In this document: one piece after another, positions 21,263 through 31,985 of the stretch | Layout of the letters: every line of letters begins with the position of its first letter | Position numbering within the stretch: position 1 is the stretch's first letter | Source: Corallium rubrum | Taxonomy: Eukaryota; Cnidaria; Anthozoa; Scleralcyonacea; Coralliidae | Assembly (NCBI GenBank): GCA_964035015.1 | Contig: OZ036003.1 | Span: 4,268,407 to 4,332,406 of the forward strand | DNA length: 64,000 bases | Direction of reading: 5' to 3' | Notes under the pieces: generated by a model | The model's input: only the letters and a program-made list of their open reading frames with translations | What the model was told of the DNA's origin: nothing | Database searches by the model: none | Translations under genes and position numbers: made by a program

Positions 21263-21962
21263 GAGAAGAATGTGCTTCATTTTTTAAAAATCGCCAACCC
21301 AAGCGCATTGCCTTGTTTATGTTTCCAAGCGCATTTAATCAAACTCTATAGCTTACTCTGAAACGTATTTGCTACGAATCTCCAGCTGTCAGTGCAATAT
21401 TATATCATTGTATTAACTCATCAGTCGTGCTCGACGCGCTGTCGTCGCTGTAAAAATGTATATTTTCAAGTTGTAAATAGAAGGTGATCCCAAGGAGAGC
21501 GTTGGAGAGCGATCACATTTTTACATAGCTTAGGGTCTATATAATACATCCAAATAGTCAAAACTAAGTTTTCTTTGGTAGTTTAAAATATATTTGCCAA
21601 AAATCTAACCGTAGTCAAATTACATCTTCATTCACGTAAAATAACAACTCAAATTCACCACCCCTAAATTCCGATCAGAAACTAGTTTTCTTCCCACTTG
21701 AGATGTAAATACCCGCTTTTATATGTAAATTTCACAATTATGTAAAAATAATTGACAAATATTAACAACTATTTCAAAAAATAAAGCCTAAACGCACTGC
21801 TGTTTGAGTGTTAGTTTGCCATGTTGGTCACTGCGAAGCGATAATTGCCAACAATGCATTACGATGCCAGTGCGCACACCGCCTGGGCTTCGCCCTCGGG
21901 ATGTATCATACCTCGGGGTAATATTTCATCGAATTCCCCTCGCTCCAGGCCTATAAATGATA
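20662..21962. mobile_element. 1.3-kb MITE-like element with ~100-bp inverted ends
   Basis: 20662-20760 and 21855-21962 are inverted copies (CCTCGGGCTTCGCCCAGGCGG and its complement, plus GAATTCGATGAAATATTACCCC). The interior has an AT microsatellite (21218-21260) and no recognisable gene. Confidence 0.8.
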
Positions 21963-22039
21963 ATAATTATTTATATATGTTTGATAAAATGTGATATCAT
22001 TTACCATTTTATAAAAACGTTTAAGAATATCTGACTGTG

Positions 22040-22580
22040 TATTTTTAAGGTAAGGAAAGCCATTAACATGAATTAAGTTAAAAGCCGTTAGTGTTTATGT
22101 TAATCTTGATGAATATTTTTAACGTCAAATACGTCGATTTACATCATTAAGGCCTGTGATAAACGGCGTATTTCTCATGCGCCGTATAAAATAGGTGAAT
22201 TAAGTTCATTATTCGTGACTAAACGGTCTTCTGGGACTGGTGTTTAGTATTTTACTCTTGTTAACACGACCTTGCGATTCTTGTGCAATGCTCTGACGCA
22301 TTTTGAGCTTATATGTGACTCTTGCTCGAATTGTAATTGGTTAGTTTTCCCGCTGAAGAGAGAAGTAATAATGTTCTAATTGGTTAGCAAGTGCCGTATC
22401 ACTTGTTTTTCACGTGCACTAGCAAGCTGGAAGAAAACGACCTTTAGAACTATCTGGCATATATATCGGTTGTTGATAGGTGGAAGTAACACCTTGGCCA
22501 ACCTTCCTGTTCAAGGTTTTGGCACAGCTTGTAGTGAACGTTGTCTCATTAACTTTAATTTATCTATTAGCACTAAAATA
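22040..22580. other. No recognised feature
   Basis: AT-rich intergenic sequence with TGACTAAACGGTCTTCTGGG-like traces of the AACGCCAGACG family. No coding signal. Confidence 0.4.
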
Positions 22581-22582
22581 AT

Positions 22583-22862
22583 TATTGAGTCGGTTTTCTT
22601 TGTTCTTGCGAGGGTTGTATATAGCATACAACCCTATGAATACTAATTAGAAAATAAATGAAGAAAAAAACTAGGAAAATCTTTGTCCAAGGTAGAAAAA
22701 ATAGACAAAACTTTGTTGGAAAACCTCCTCAATAATCATTCAAGTCAGATAAAACCCTCGAACGTCGGGATTTATGCTGTATAAAACCCTCGGACGCTTC
22801 GACGGATCTTTATATAGCATAAATCCCTCGTTCTCGGGCTTTATCCTGTACATATAAATTGG
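22583..22862. mobile_element. Second copy of the GGGCTGTATGCTATATACAGCCC-family MITE
   Basis: Inverted and diverged copy of 6650-6945. It shares GGAAAATCTTTGTCCAAGGT, TTGGAAAACCTCCTCAATAA and palindromic GTTGTATATAGCATACAACC. Confidence 0.7.
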
Positions 22863-23401
22863 CTTAAAGTCTGGTTTTTATATAATCGCTACGATCGCTC
22901 AAAAATGAACTTGCATGGCGATCGCAGCGATCGTAGCGATCATGTGGAAACCACTGACGTAACGATCGCGATCGCCAAGATAGAAAATGTTCTATCTCAG
23001 CGATCGTGGCGATCGTTGCGTTTTATATGGAAACGGTGATTTTGCAATCTCAGCGATCTTGGCGACCAGTATGCACCCCAGCAGACCATTAAAACAATGG
23101 CCGCGGTCAACCATGTCCTCCTTAAGGCGGATTTCCATTCAACTTTTTTTGTCGAGCGAGCGACTTTTTGCGATGGCTTTCTTTGTTTCATGCCTTCTCG
23201 GGTGGAACGGAGCCGGTCCAGAGCCCATATGACAAAAGAAAGCGATCGCAAATCGTCGATCGCGCGACAAAAAGCACTGAATGGAAATCCACCTTTACTA
23301 TCATATGGAAACAGCGACATGATTGTGGATCGTTGCGATCGCCGAGCTAATTTTTGAGCGATCGGGGCGATCGTAGCGATTATATGGAAACCAGGCTTAA
23401 G
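22863..23401. mobile_element. MITE with GCGATCGTAGCGAT-rich arms and a nested hairpin
   Basis: Outer inverted arms: AAAGTCTGGTTTTTATATAA-CGCTACGATCG at the left and its complement ATTATATGGAAACCAGGCTTAA at the right. The arms hold many GCGATCG palindromes. A second hairpin (GGCGGATTTCCATTCA/TGAATGGAAATCCACC, 23126-23294) is nested inside. Confidence 0.75.
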
Positions 23402-23436
23402 GGGTAATTGCGTCCCATGCGCATGTTACACGTGTA

Positions 23437-24222
23437 CCGTAATTATTCGAATAAACGCCGCGGCGTTTATTAAATTTTTGGCGCTTCAGGTGCGGCGTTT
23501 ATTCGAGGGCGGCGTTTATTCGAGGGCGGCGTTTATTGCAAATTTTGTAACAACAACTGTGAATTTATTAAAAAACTAAGAATAAAATTCATATGTCTTT
23601 TAAATATATATAAATATATATGAAAATTGAACTGTTCACTGTCTTATATAATGACTAAGTTTCATTCTATTTCAATGTCACTGTCTCCTTCGTGGTCCGA
23701 GTCTAACAGCTGAATAGTAGGGCATGCCTCTTCAACATCGGAAGACGTGTATTCTTCAGTGTCGAAAGGATTCGTTTCTGGCTCGTCGAGAATATCCAGT
23801 TGTGATTTCAGGACGGCTTGTCCAGTGTTGCACGGCTGTCCCTCCTTGAAACAGTGAATCGCATCATCTTCTGAGCCGTCAACTGTAGTTGTACCGGCAA
23901 AATTCTCGGCTGTCACCACGGAACTGCGCATAGCAGAAGTTTTAGAGAGAGAACTAAGTAGCAAAGCTATGAAGTATAGCCACTTTGAACTAAATAACAT
24001 TGTAATCGAGAAGAATAAATATCCAAGACTGCTTTAGATTTAATGTTGTCTTATTTTTTAAAGATAAGTACCGAATAAACGCCGCGGCGTTTATTAAATT
24101 TTTGGCGCTTCAGGTGCGGCGTTTATTCGAGGGCGGCGTTTAATAATATTTTTGCTTGTCCCTGCGGCGTTTATTCGAGGGCGGCGTTTATTCGAGGGAG
24201 GCGTTTATTCGAATAATTACGG
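23437..24222 (-). mobile_element. Pogo/Tigger-like deletion derivative (786 bp, TA target)
   Basis: Ends are inverted (CCGTAATTATTCGAATAAAC at the left and the complement at the right), flanked by TA. Subterminal GGCGTTTATTCGAGG repeats flank a short minus-strand frame. That frame, 24000-23662, ends with DGSEDDAIHCFKEGQPCN followed by an acidic tail (LLDSDHEGDSDIEIE). In my recollection this matches the C-terminal end of pogo-type (Tc1/mariner superfamily) transposases. The DDE domain is deleted, so this is a non-autonomous derivative. Its first ~25 residues look like a signal peptide by chance. Confidence 0.7.
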
Positions 24223-24394
24223 TAATTGACTTGGTATATACAAGTTTGGTATAGACAAGTTCAGGAGTGAAGATACCAACAAAAGGCAACTTTCTATAAT
24301 ATTTCATTTATTAGGTTTTCTTCTCTTGGCTCTTTCGTATTACATTAATTTGAGTATTATATTGAACCAAGAGATTCTCTGTTTTTAATGTGCT

Positions 24395-24742
24395 TCAAGG
24401 CTTTACGTGTCTGTTCTTACTTCCTGTGTGGTATTTTCTGTTACAGTAGACACAAAATACATAGGGGATCTCACACTTTCTGCAGACCGTGCCTCTGTAC
24501 TTTCCAGTTATCTCACAATGGTTTGCGTACTTTATACCATTTCTTTGGAATTTCTTTTTGCAGATGTTGCACTTCTTGGCGAGATCATGTTCTTTGCGGT
24601 TTTCCACAGTCCAGTTGTATGTTATGTAGTACATTTTATGGCATTCTTTCTTCTTTTCCTTATATTCTGGAGTTCTCCACGAGATGTCTTCACTAACATA
24701 ATCTTCGTATACTGCTTGATAAGTATTTGTTGGTTCCTCCAT
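24395..24742 (-). CDS. Orphan 115-residue protein with endonuclease VII-like zinc module
   Basis: Intact frame from ATG 24742. A basic, aromatic N-terminal half is followed by KKCNICKKKFQRNGIKYANH, then EITGKYRGTVCRKCE, then C-x2-C and a basic tail. The C-x2-C...H-x4-TGKYRG-x2-C-x2-C layout resembles the treble-clef zinc module of recombination endonuclease VII and of some B-family DNA polymerases in large DNA elements. The usual DH-DH acidic/histidine pair is changed here (NHCE), so nuclease activity is doubtful. It stands alone, with the decayed Gypsy element next. Possible remnant of a virus-like or Polinton-like element. Confidence 0.45.
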   Translation of the reverse strand: MEEPTNTYQAVYEDYVSEDISWRTPEYKEKKKECHKMYYITYNWTVENRKEHDLAKKCNICKKKFQRNGIKYANHCEITGKYRGTVCRKCEIPYVFCVYCNRKYHTGSKNRHVKP

Positions 24743-25427
24743 ACTGGCACACTAACTATTTAGTGATATATTTACTGTACTAGTACTCTTTATTGTATTT
24801 TCTCACGTTTGTCATTTTCAGGTGATGACGTAGCTATTACATATGTTTGTGCTTTTTAACACGTTTTAATGCACGTTATTTTTTTATTTAAGCTCAATTT
24901 CAAAACATTGTTTGCGCTTGCCCTTGTGTTTGGAGAAAAAAACAAACAAATTAAGTGTTTGTTAAAGCAAATTAAGCAAACAATTAAGTGTTTGAAGTAA
25001 TCACAATATCAACGTTCGCGTTGTGTTCATTTACATCCGCATTTGCTCCTTGAGCGCGCGTTTAAGTTCGTATTTGCACTTCGAGTTTGCATTTGTATTG
25101 GCATATAACCAGAAAATGACGTGATGACTAAAAGACCGGTTTGACAATGATACTCATCATTCCTGCTGACATAGGTGAAGAAGAGAAATTTTTATATTTA
25201 GTCACCGGCAGAATTTGACTGAAGGAATACTCTTAAGTAACTGCTCGCTTAAGGTTTTGTAGCTATGGATAAAGTCTTTATAACTCCGATGAAATTCGCG
25301 TACGGGAAGCCCGTGTTTCTGACAAAGCATGATCAAGACGAAGTTTACATATATTCCGATCATTTTTTCCAAGAGATGCATGTATATTTGAGAAAGTTTC
25401 GGGATAAGTATGGGCCTACCTCGCCAT

Positions 25428-27480
25428 CTTTTGCTTGACTTTCGAATCCGAGGACTGTGCCTTGTGCTGTGCTGACGTAAGGGCATTCGTCACAGGTATT
25501 TCCACCTGAGGAACTTTGGTACGAATCTCACGACTCAAATGAAATAACGCGGGAGAAACACTTGTTGTTGTATGTGGTGTCGCTCTGCATGTACTTCATT
25601 AGAAAAACGTACAGTTCTTTACGCCAATCCTTCCCTTCAACGTGTGAACCACGAATTGCCTTTTCAATGGTACCGTTGAACCTTTCCGCTTGTGCGTTTG
25701 CTTGCAGGCAGTATGGTGTAACTTTTTGATATGTGATACCATGATCTTTTAAGGTTTTAAATAGCCTAGTTTCTATGCCTTGTGTTTTCGCCATGATCTT
25801 GGCCGCGTAGTCGGTTTGGGTTCTTGGAAAGACTGTTGAGAGGCTGGAAACGAGAAGGCCTTTCGCAAAAAGGTCCTGCCCAGAATCGTTCTGGCCCTTC
25901 AAGTGTTCCTGGGATCTAGCGTAGCGACAGTAAATAGCATAAGGATGTCTGCGAAGATTTTACCGAAGATCTTGGCGATCGAAAGAAGGAAATTATGGAA
26001 TATATTCCAATTGGAGCTCGAAATGAAAATTTAACTGTTTAACTTTAAACTTTAGGCGGTTGCAGAAGGAAAGCTAGTGATAAGAAGCTAGGACAGTGAA
26101 CCTTCGTTGATCAGAGGTGAGTAGGCTTGTATTATTTTATGCAGATGGAATAGTAAGTGTCGGGAAACACTTAGGACGTCATAACATCACAATTCTTCCT
26201 CAATAAACAACTGAGCTGTAAAGTGAAAGTGTTTACGAATGTTGCTTGGCCTTCCCCAGCGGGTGTGTTCGGATCACTTCCGAAACGTGTCAACGGAGGA
26301 AGGCCTAGAAACTAGGCTAGGTTTTAACCTCTTCGGAAACGAACTGTGGCCCGTTGTTGGTGATCACTTTTTCGGCTATTCCTTTGCTGCAAAGATCTTT
26401 GTAAGATGGCTGATTGTAACTGTTGTGGTGGTTGCTTTCAGGATAGTCATTTCCGGCCATCGTGTGCATGCATCCTCACATACTAGCAAGCTTTCTCCTG
26501 TTGGGAATGGCCCACATAAATCAATATGTATGTCTTGCCAATTGGTTTATCTAGCATCACTGTAGGTCTGAGGGGCTCTGGTGCTGCCTTAGGAGCCAAG
26601 GACTCAGAGTTGGAAAAAGTATTCAACCTTCCTCCGGATGGGTTTTTAAGTTTAGATAACCTTCCTCAAAATATATAGCGAGAATAGTTTGTGTTTTGCA
26701 ACGTTCATAAACACTGCGTGACTTTTACAGTACCTTGGTTTTCTAGGTTTTCCTATACAGGTAAGCTTTGGCATACTACAATAGCTAGCTAGCTACTAAT
26801 AACTGACTGCTGCTGACTGACAGCCTACTAACTACCCTCGACTGCTGCGAAGATACAGACATATATCACAGCAGACATTAGCGTACATGTCTCACACATG
26901 TAACTGCTGCCACTGCCAGTGCTGCATAATTGTTGGTTAGCCAATGTTTTGCTGCAAATCGCTTTTCTTCTCGACACCTTGCTTGGTCAGTTGTAATAAC
27001 TTTCTCAGATAACAGGATGTGTTGTTTCACGTGTTTTCACGTTAAACCTTCCTCCGGGTGGTACCCTCATACCCGCAGCTTTTTTTCGAACTCTGCATGG
27101 ACTGACATGGTAAACACGACTTGATCATCGATTCTATTTCCCGATCGATTCCTAGCAACCATACCTTCTCTCGCACCATCTGCTTGGTACGGGCCACCCC
27201 TTGATGTCCTTTATGAGCGCTTAGTAAAATGCTTGCCCTTAGACATTCTGGCAGGATGATTCTTGAGCCGCGTAGAACTAACCCGCGTGGTGTGGAAAGT
27301 TCGGCATTAAGCCTTTTAAACGGCTGGATCTTTTTGTGCTTCGCCTATCGGCCAGAACTTAATTGTGCTCCTTCACTCGCTGAAGAACTGCATCTGCTTC
27401 TGTAGCTGCGCGTATCTGCTCCAGACTGAATGCTTTTGGAACTGGCCCCATAGTGAATGTATTCCTCAGTGAAATACGAT
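25428..27480 (-). mobile_element. Decayed Ty3/Gypsy retrotransposon, integrase region
   Basis: Minus strand, in order: a pre-integrase segment (VPKAFSLEQIRAATEADAV, ~27455), an H2C2 zinc domain (LPECLRASILLSAHKGHQG to SCLPCQS, ~27270-27085), and the integrase core. The core starts at IDLCGPFPTGESLLV (~26520), followed by TNNGPQFVSEE (~26340), where the second catalytic Asp position reads Asn, and NAQAERFNGTIEKA (~25690), which keeps the Glu. It ends in ALTSAQHKAQSS...KQKMAR (~25430). Frame breaks and a ~250-base unrelated stretch (about 26700-26930) interrupt it. No LTR was found. Inactive. Confidence 0.85.
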
Positions 27481-29600
27481 CAAAAACGATTATTTAGCGC
27501 AAATGAAGCCTTTTTTTAGCTTATGGAGCAAAAAAGTAGACTTTATTTTTGTTAAATATTCATATCTTAGCCTTATTTCAAATATTAAAAAGATGGCAAA
27601 AATCGGTTAAAAGTAAAGGAGTTAGCCTTTACATTTTGACCAATTTTGGCCAGTTTTTCAACATTTAAGATACGGTAAAAAACCCCGATTATTTAACCCA
27701 AATAAAGCCCTTTTTTTTGCAAATGGATTTTTTGCATTCTGTTAAATATTCATATCTTAGCCTTTTTTCAAAGTTGAAAAAAACTGATAATGCATTTTTT
27801 TAGCTTCTGGAGCCATGGCAAGGCTTTATATGTGCTAAATATTTATATTTTTGCCTTACTTCAAAAGTTGAAAAAGGCCAAAATCGGTCAAAAAGTAAAG
27901 GGGTTAGCCTTTTCGTTTTGACCGATTTTAGCCATTTTCCCAACACAAATGACTTTTTTTTGCTTCTGGAGCAATGGGAAGGCTTTATATGTGCTAAATA
28001 TTTATAATTTTGCCTTACTTCAAAAGTTGAAATAGGCCAAAATCGGTCAAAAAGTAAAGGAGTTAGTTAGCCTTTAGGCCTTTTTTTCAACATTTAAAAT
28101 ACGGTAAAATACCCGATTATTTAGCCCAAATAAAGCCCTTTTTGCATATGGATTTTTTGCATTCTGTTAAATATTCATATCTTAGCCTTATTTCAAAGTT
28201 GAAAAAAACTGCTAATGCATTTTTTTAGCTTCTGGAGCCATGGGAAGGCTTTACTTTTGCTAAATATTACAATATTGCCGCCTTATTTCAAATGTTTAAA
28301 AAATGGCCATAATCGGCCAAAAAGTAAAGGGGTTAGCCTTTTCGTTTTGACCGATTTTAGCCATTTTCCCAACACAAATAATAACTTTTTTTTTTGCTTC
28401 TGGAGCAATGGGAAGGCTTTATATGTGCTAAATATTTATATTTTTGCCTTACTTCAAAAGTTGAAAAAGGCCAAAATCGGTCAAAAAGTAAAGGAGTTAG
28501 CCTTTACTTTTTGACCGATTTGGGCCATTTATTCAACCTTTAAAATAAGGTCATATCATAAAACGATAATTTAGCGCAAATAAAGCCTTTTTTAGCTTAT
28601 GGACATGAAAGAAAGCTTTATTTTTGCTAAATATTCATGTTTTAGCCCTATTTTAAAAGTTGAAAACTGGCCAAAGTCGGTCAAAAAATGGGGTTAGCCT
28701 TTACGATTTGACCGATTTTGGCCATTTTTCCCCCAACACAAATGCCGTTTTTTAGCTTCTGGAGCAATGGCAAGGCTTTATTTTTGCTAAATATTAATAT
28801 TTTAACCTTATTTAAAAAAAATATGGCCAAAATCGGTCAAAAAGTAAGGGGTTGGGCTTTACTTTTTGGCCATTTTTTCCCAACACAAATGCCTTTTTTT
28901 AGCTTCTGGAGCAATGGCAAGGCTTTATTTTTGCTAAATATTAATATTTTAACCTTATTTCAACAGCTTAAAAAATGGCCAAAATCGGTCAAAAAGTAAG
29001 GGGTTAGGCTTTACTTTTTGGTCGATTTTGGCCATTTTTAATACGGTCAAAAACGATTATTTAGCACAATTAAAGCCTTTTTAAGGTTATGGAGCAACGG
29101 AAACGCTTCATTTTTGCTAAATATTCATGTTTTAACACTATTTTAAAAGTTTAAATCTGGCCAAAATCTGTCAAAATGTAAAGGTGGTTAGCCTTTTCAC
29201 TTTGACCGATTTTGGTCATTTTTCCAAAACAAATAATTTTCTTTTTGTTTCTGGAACAATGGGACGGCTTTATATGTGCTAAATATTTATATTTTAAAGG
29301 TTGAAAAATGCCCCCAAATCGGTCAAAAAGTAAAGGAGTTATAGCCTTTACCTTATCGATTTTGGCCATCAGTACTCAACCTTTAATATAAGGTCAAAAA
29401 CCCGAATAATTTAGGGCAAATAAAGCATTTTTTTAGCTTATGGTGCAACAAGAAGGCTTTACTTTTGCCAAATATTCATATTTTAGTCTTATTTCAAAAT
29501 TTTAAAAAATGTCCCAAATCGGTCAAAAAGTACAGCACTTAGCTTTTACTTTTACTTTTAGCCATTTTTTCAACCTTTAAAATTAGGTTGAAATTCTTTA
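27480..29600. repeat. Hairpin-rich satellite (GGCCAAAATCGGTCAAAAAGTAAAGG), block 1
   Basis: Diverged tandem units of roughly 250-300 bases. Each contains an imperfect long palindrome: GGCCAAAATCGGTCAAAAAG, a GTAAAGG-GGTTA-GCCTTTAC centre, and the complementary arm. Other shared segments are TTCTGGAGCAATGG-AAGGC and TTTTGCTAAATATT. The reading frames it contains repeat FFSFWSNGKALFLLNI and are by-products. A second block lies at 31985-33125. Confidence 0.85.
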
Positions 29601-29905
29601 CATTCCTAACATTCTTTCCAATCCAAACATTCTTAAAAATCCCTTTGCATTTTTAAAATGCTTTAGAGTCCTAACATTTTTGAAATTCTTTACATTCATT
29701 CATAACATTCTTCGAGGAATTATTTGAGTGACAACAATTTGAACAAAAACGCGTTTGAAAAAGAGATTTATTAGAAATTAATACAAAATATTAATCTAAA
29801 AACATGGCAATATTTTTCCAAAATGTGCTTGGCTCTCATCAGTTTACTAGTTAAAAAGAGAAGAAAATAAAAATTGAACTCAAATAATACCTTCTCCAAT
29901 ATAGG
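29600..29905. other. Low-complexity junction next to the satellite
   Basis: Short CATTCTTA/CATTTTT-type imperfect repeats (29600-29720), then ordinary AT-rich sequence. No gene seen. Confidence 0.4.
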
Positions 29906-29906
29906 G

Positions 29907-30720
29907 GGTGTTTACATGAGACCGGACTAACTTTACGGTAGATAGATAGATAGATAGATAGAAGAACTTTATTTAGCCACGCTAACCCCGTCAACCGAAG
30001 CTGATTTCCACAGGGGGCGTGTAAAGAGAAATTACATAAGTATAATATTTAAAGTTATATAAATAAGCTCTGCGGAAACACCACGCAAAATATTTCTATG
30101 CTAAATATTTTACGTGGTGCTTCCACAAAACTCATTTACACTACCTTATTGCCATGAAAACTTTCAAATAATTCAATATTTAAAGTTATTTACAAAATAC
30201 GAAGTATAGTGTCAAAATAGTACAATGTTTAAAGTTACCTACAAAATATGAAATATAGTGTCAAAATAGTACAATGTTTAAAGTTGTCTACAAAATATGA
30301 GATATAGTGTCAAAATAGGAAATATATAATTAATGGGTAATCTATTTACAAGGTTAATATTTTCACGATTGAAAAATGTGAGTGGCAATTTCTTTTGAAA
30401 ACATGAAAGGGATTTGCTCTCCCTAAGCTCTTTTGGAATAGAGTTCCATAGATGAGCACCATCATACATGAAACTATTTTTCATATTATTAGTTCGTGGT
30501 AGTGGTAAACAAAGACTACTTGAAATGTCACGAAGTTTATAGTTTGTCATCTCGCTTCCGTCAGTCCGACCTGAGATTCAGTCCACGCCGGCCTAATCTC
30601 CGGTCGCCTCAAACTCAATACGTTGTTTCAAATGAGATTGGTGTCAAATCCACATAAAATAATGATTCCCCGGCCGTCACGAGCTGTAAGGCAACCGACA
30701 CAAAACTTGAAGTAACAGCG
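29907..30720. mobile_element. MITE (GTTTACATGAGACCGG type) interrupted by a LINE 3' end
   Basis: 29907-29940 and 30550-30720 look like the two sides of a repeat also present, uninterrupted, near 42813-43395 (GTTTACATGAGGCCGGCCT; inverted GTCCGACCTGAGATTCAGTC side). Between them sits a minus-strand LINE fragment, 30550-29941. Its C-terminus reads TNYKLRDISSSLCLP and AHLWNSIPKELRESKSL, and it ends in a TATC/TAGA microsatellite tail, typical of some non-LTR retrotransposons. Confidence 0.65.
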
Positions 30721-31612
30721 AATTAGTTTGAATACAGGAGTCACAACTCTGAGTTTCACGCTATATGCGATCTTCAGGCAACTGACAGATCAGATTAAAC
30801 TATAGTTACTATATACATGTCATTATTTGGTGTCCCATTACATGTCGACAACTCGAAAAAATCTCACTTCGTCTGTTTAGGAAGTCTTTTTTCTTAGCTT
30901 TCATGAGTAGAAGTTTTTCTTCCAGGCATAGTCTGCATCTTTTTGAGCCTGGTTTGTACGCTCCAATCTGCTTCATTATGCACCATTTAATGTCAAAGTC
31001 GCGCCTAGCCGTTTTCAGCTTCCAAACATGTTTTGAAAGTTCAGTGTCACTTGCGTATTTAGCGTTTCTGAAAGATTTCAAATGATTTCGGTATCTTTGT
31101 TTAAAAGCGTTGACTGTTATTCCGATGTACTTCTTGGTCTCACCGTTGTCTGTCGTAGTGACTTCGGCTTGGTAGACTACGCTTTTCTTCATGCAGTTTC
31201 CTGCGATTGGGCATTCGTCTCGTTTTCGGCAGTTGCAAGTTTGTTCAACGGAATTTGCGTCGTGTTTATGTTTCGCGTCTTTGTTCAAAATGTGATTGTT
31301 GTGCCTGCGAATAAAATTTTGCATGTTGTCCATGCAACTGTAGCTAACTCTTATCGTATGTCTGTTAAATAATTTGTTAAGTTTGTGTGATGGTGGGAAG
31401 TGCTTGTCAATAAGTTGCAAAAAGTTTCGTGCAATGTTTGTTCTGACGTTTTTACTGTAAGGTGGGTTGTACCATATTTTGTTTCGTCGTCTGTTTTGTC
31501 TATAGTATTGTTGTTTATGTTGCCTTCCTTCCTTCCTTCCTTCTGAATATAGCGTGAAACTCAGAGTTGTGACTCCTGTATTCAAACTAATTCTATTCCG
31601 CTCTACCTGCAA
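30720..31612 (-). mobile_element. Penelope-like element, 5'-truncated, GIY-YIG endonuclease end
   Basis: A long minus-strand frame. Recognisable sequence begins at NKIWYNPPYSKNVRTN, the linker after the reverse transcriptase, followed by a cysteine cluster (CNCRKRDECPIAGNC). Then comes a GIY-YIG nuclease: VVYQAEV, YIGITVNAFKQRYRNHLKSF, LSKHVWKLK, KRCRLCLEEKLLL, ending EIFSSCRH. This is the C-terminal half of Penelope-like retroelements, where the nuclease makes the nick for reverse transcription. A ~40-base sequence (AATACAGGAGTCACAACTCTG...) lies at 30727-30766 and, inverted, at 31552-31592, so the copy sits between inverted ends. The reverse transcriptase itself is missing. Confidence 0.9.
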
Positions 31613-31669
31613 TGGTATTGAGCGCTCTCATATCCAAGTCATTTTTGTAACTCATCTGTTACTTATATC

Positions 31670-31675
<6 letters not shown>

Positions 31676-31741
<66 letters not shown>
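31676..31741. repeat. TA dinucleotide microsatellite
   Basis: About 33 copies of TA at the junction between the Penelope-like element and a LINE fragment. Confidence 0.98.
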
Positions 31742-31742
<1 letters not shown>

Positions 31743-31985
31743 TCTTACCTAAATACTTGTCTGACGACCTAGAGCGTGTTCAAAAACGGTCATTGGTAAT
31801 AATTTACCGAGGACAGCCCTACTCAGTTTTCTTCAGCAATCTAGACTTGATTCCCTTCTCGAACGAAGAGAAGAACTATGTAAAAAACTCTTTAGTAAAA
31901 TTACATCGGACAGTAATATAAACTTGGTGCATTACTGCCTCCAAAACATCATGCTAAATATAACCTTAGACACAAGCCTAATTAG
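31742..31985 (+). mobile_element. Non-LTR retrotransposon C-terminal fragment
   Basis: Plus-strand translation, with small frame slips, reads YLSDDLERVQKRSL, then IYRGQPYS and LERREELCKKLFSKITSDSN. This is the usual C-terminal region after the reverse transcriptase of cnidarian LINEs. Truncated on the left by the TA run and on the right by the satellite. Confidence 0.7.

Noticed and set aside
22987-23357. Several overlapping frames of 60-107 codons
   Set aside because: They lie in a MITE made of GCGATCG palindromes and on both strands at once; no protein features.
28215-28999. Repeated FFSFWSNGKALFLLNI reading frames
   Set aside because: Chance frames in the hairpin satellite; they follow the repeat period and shift with its indels.
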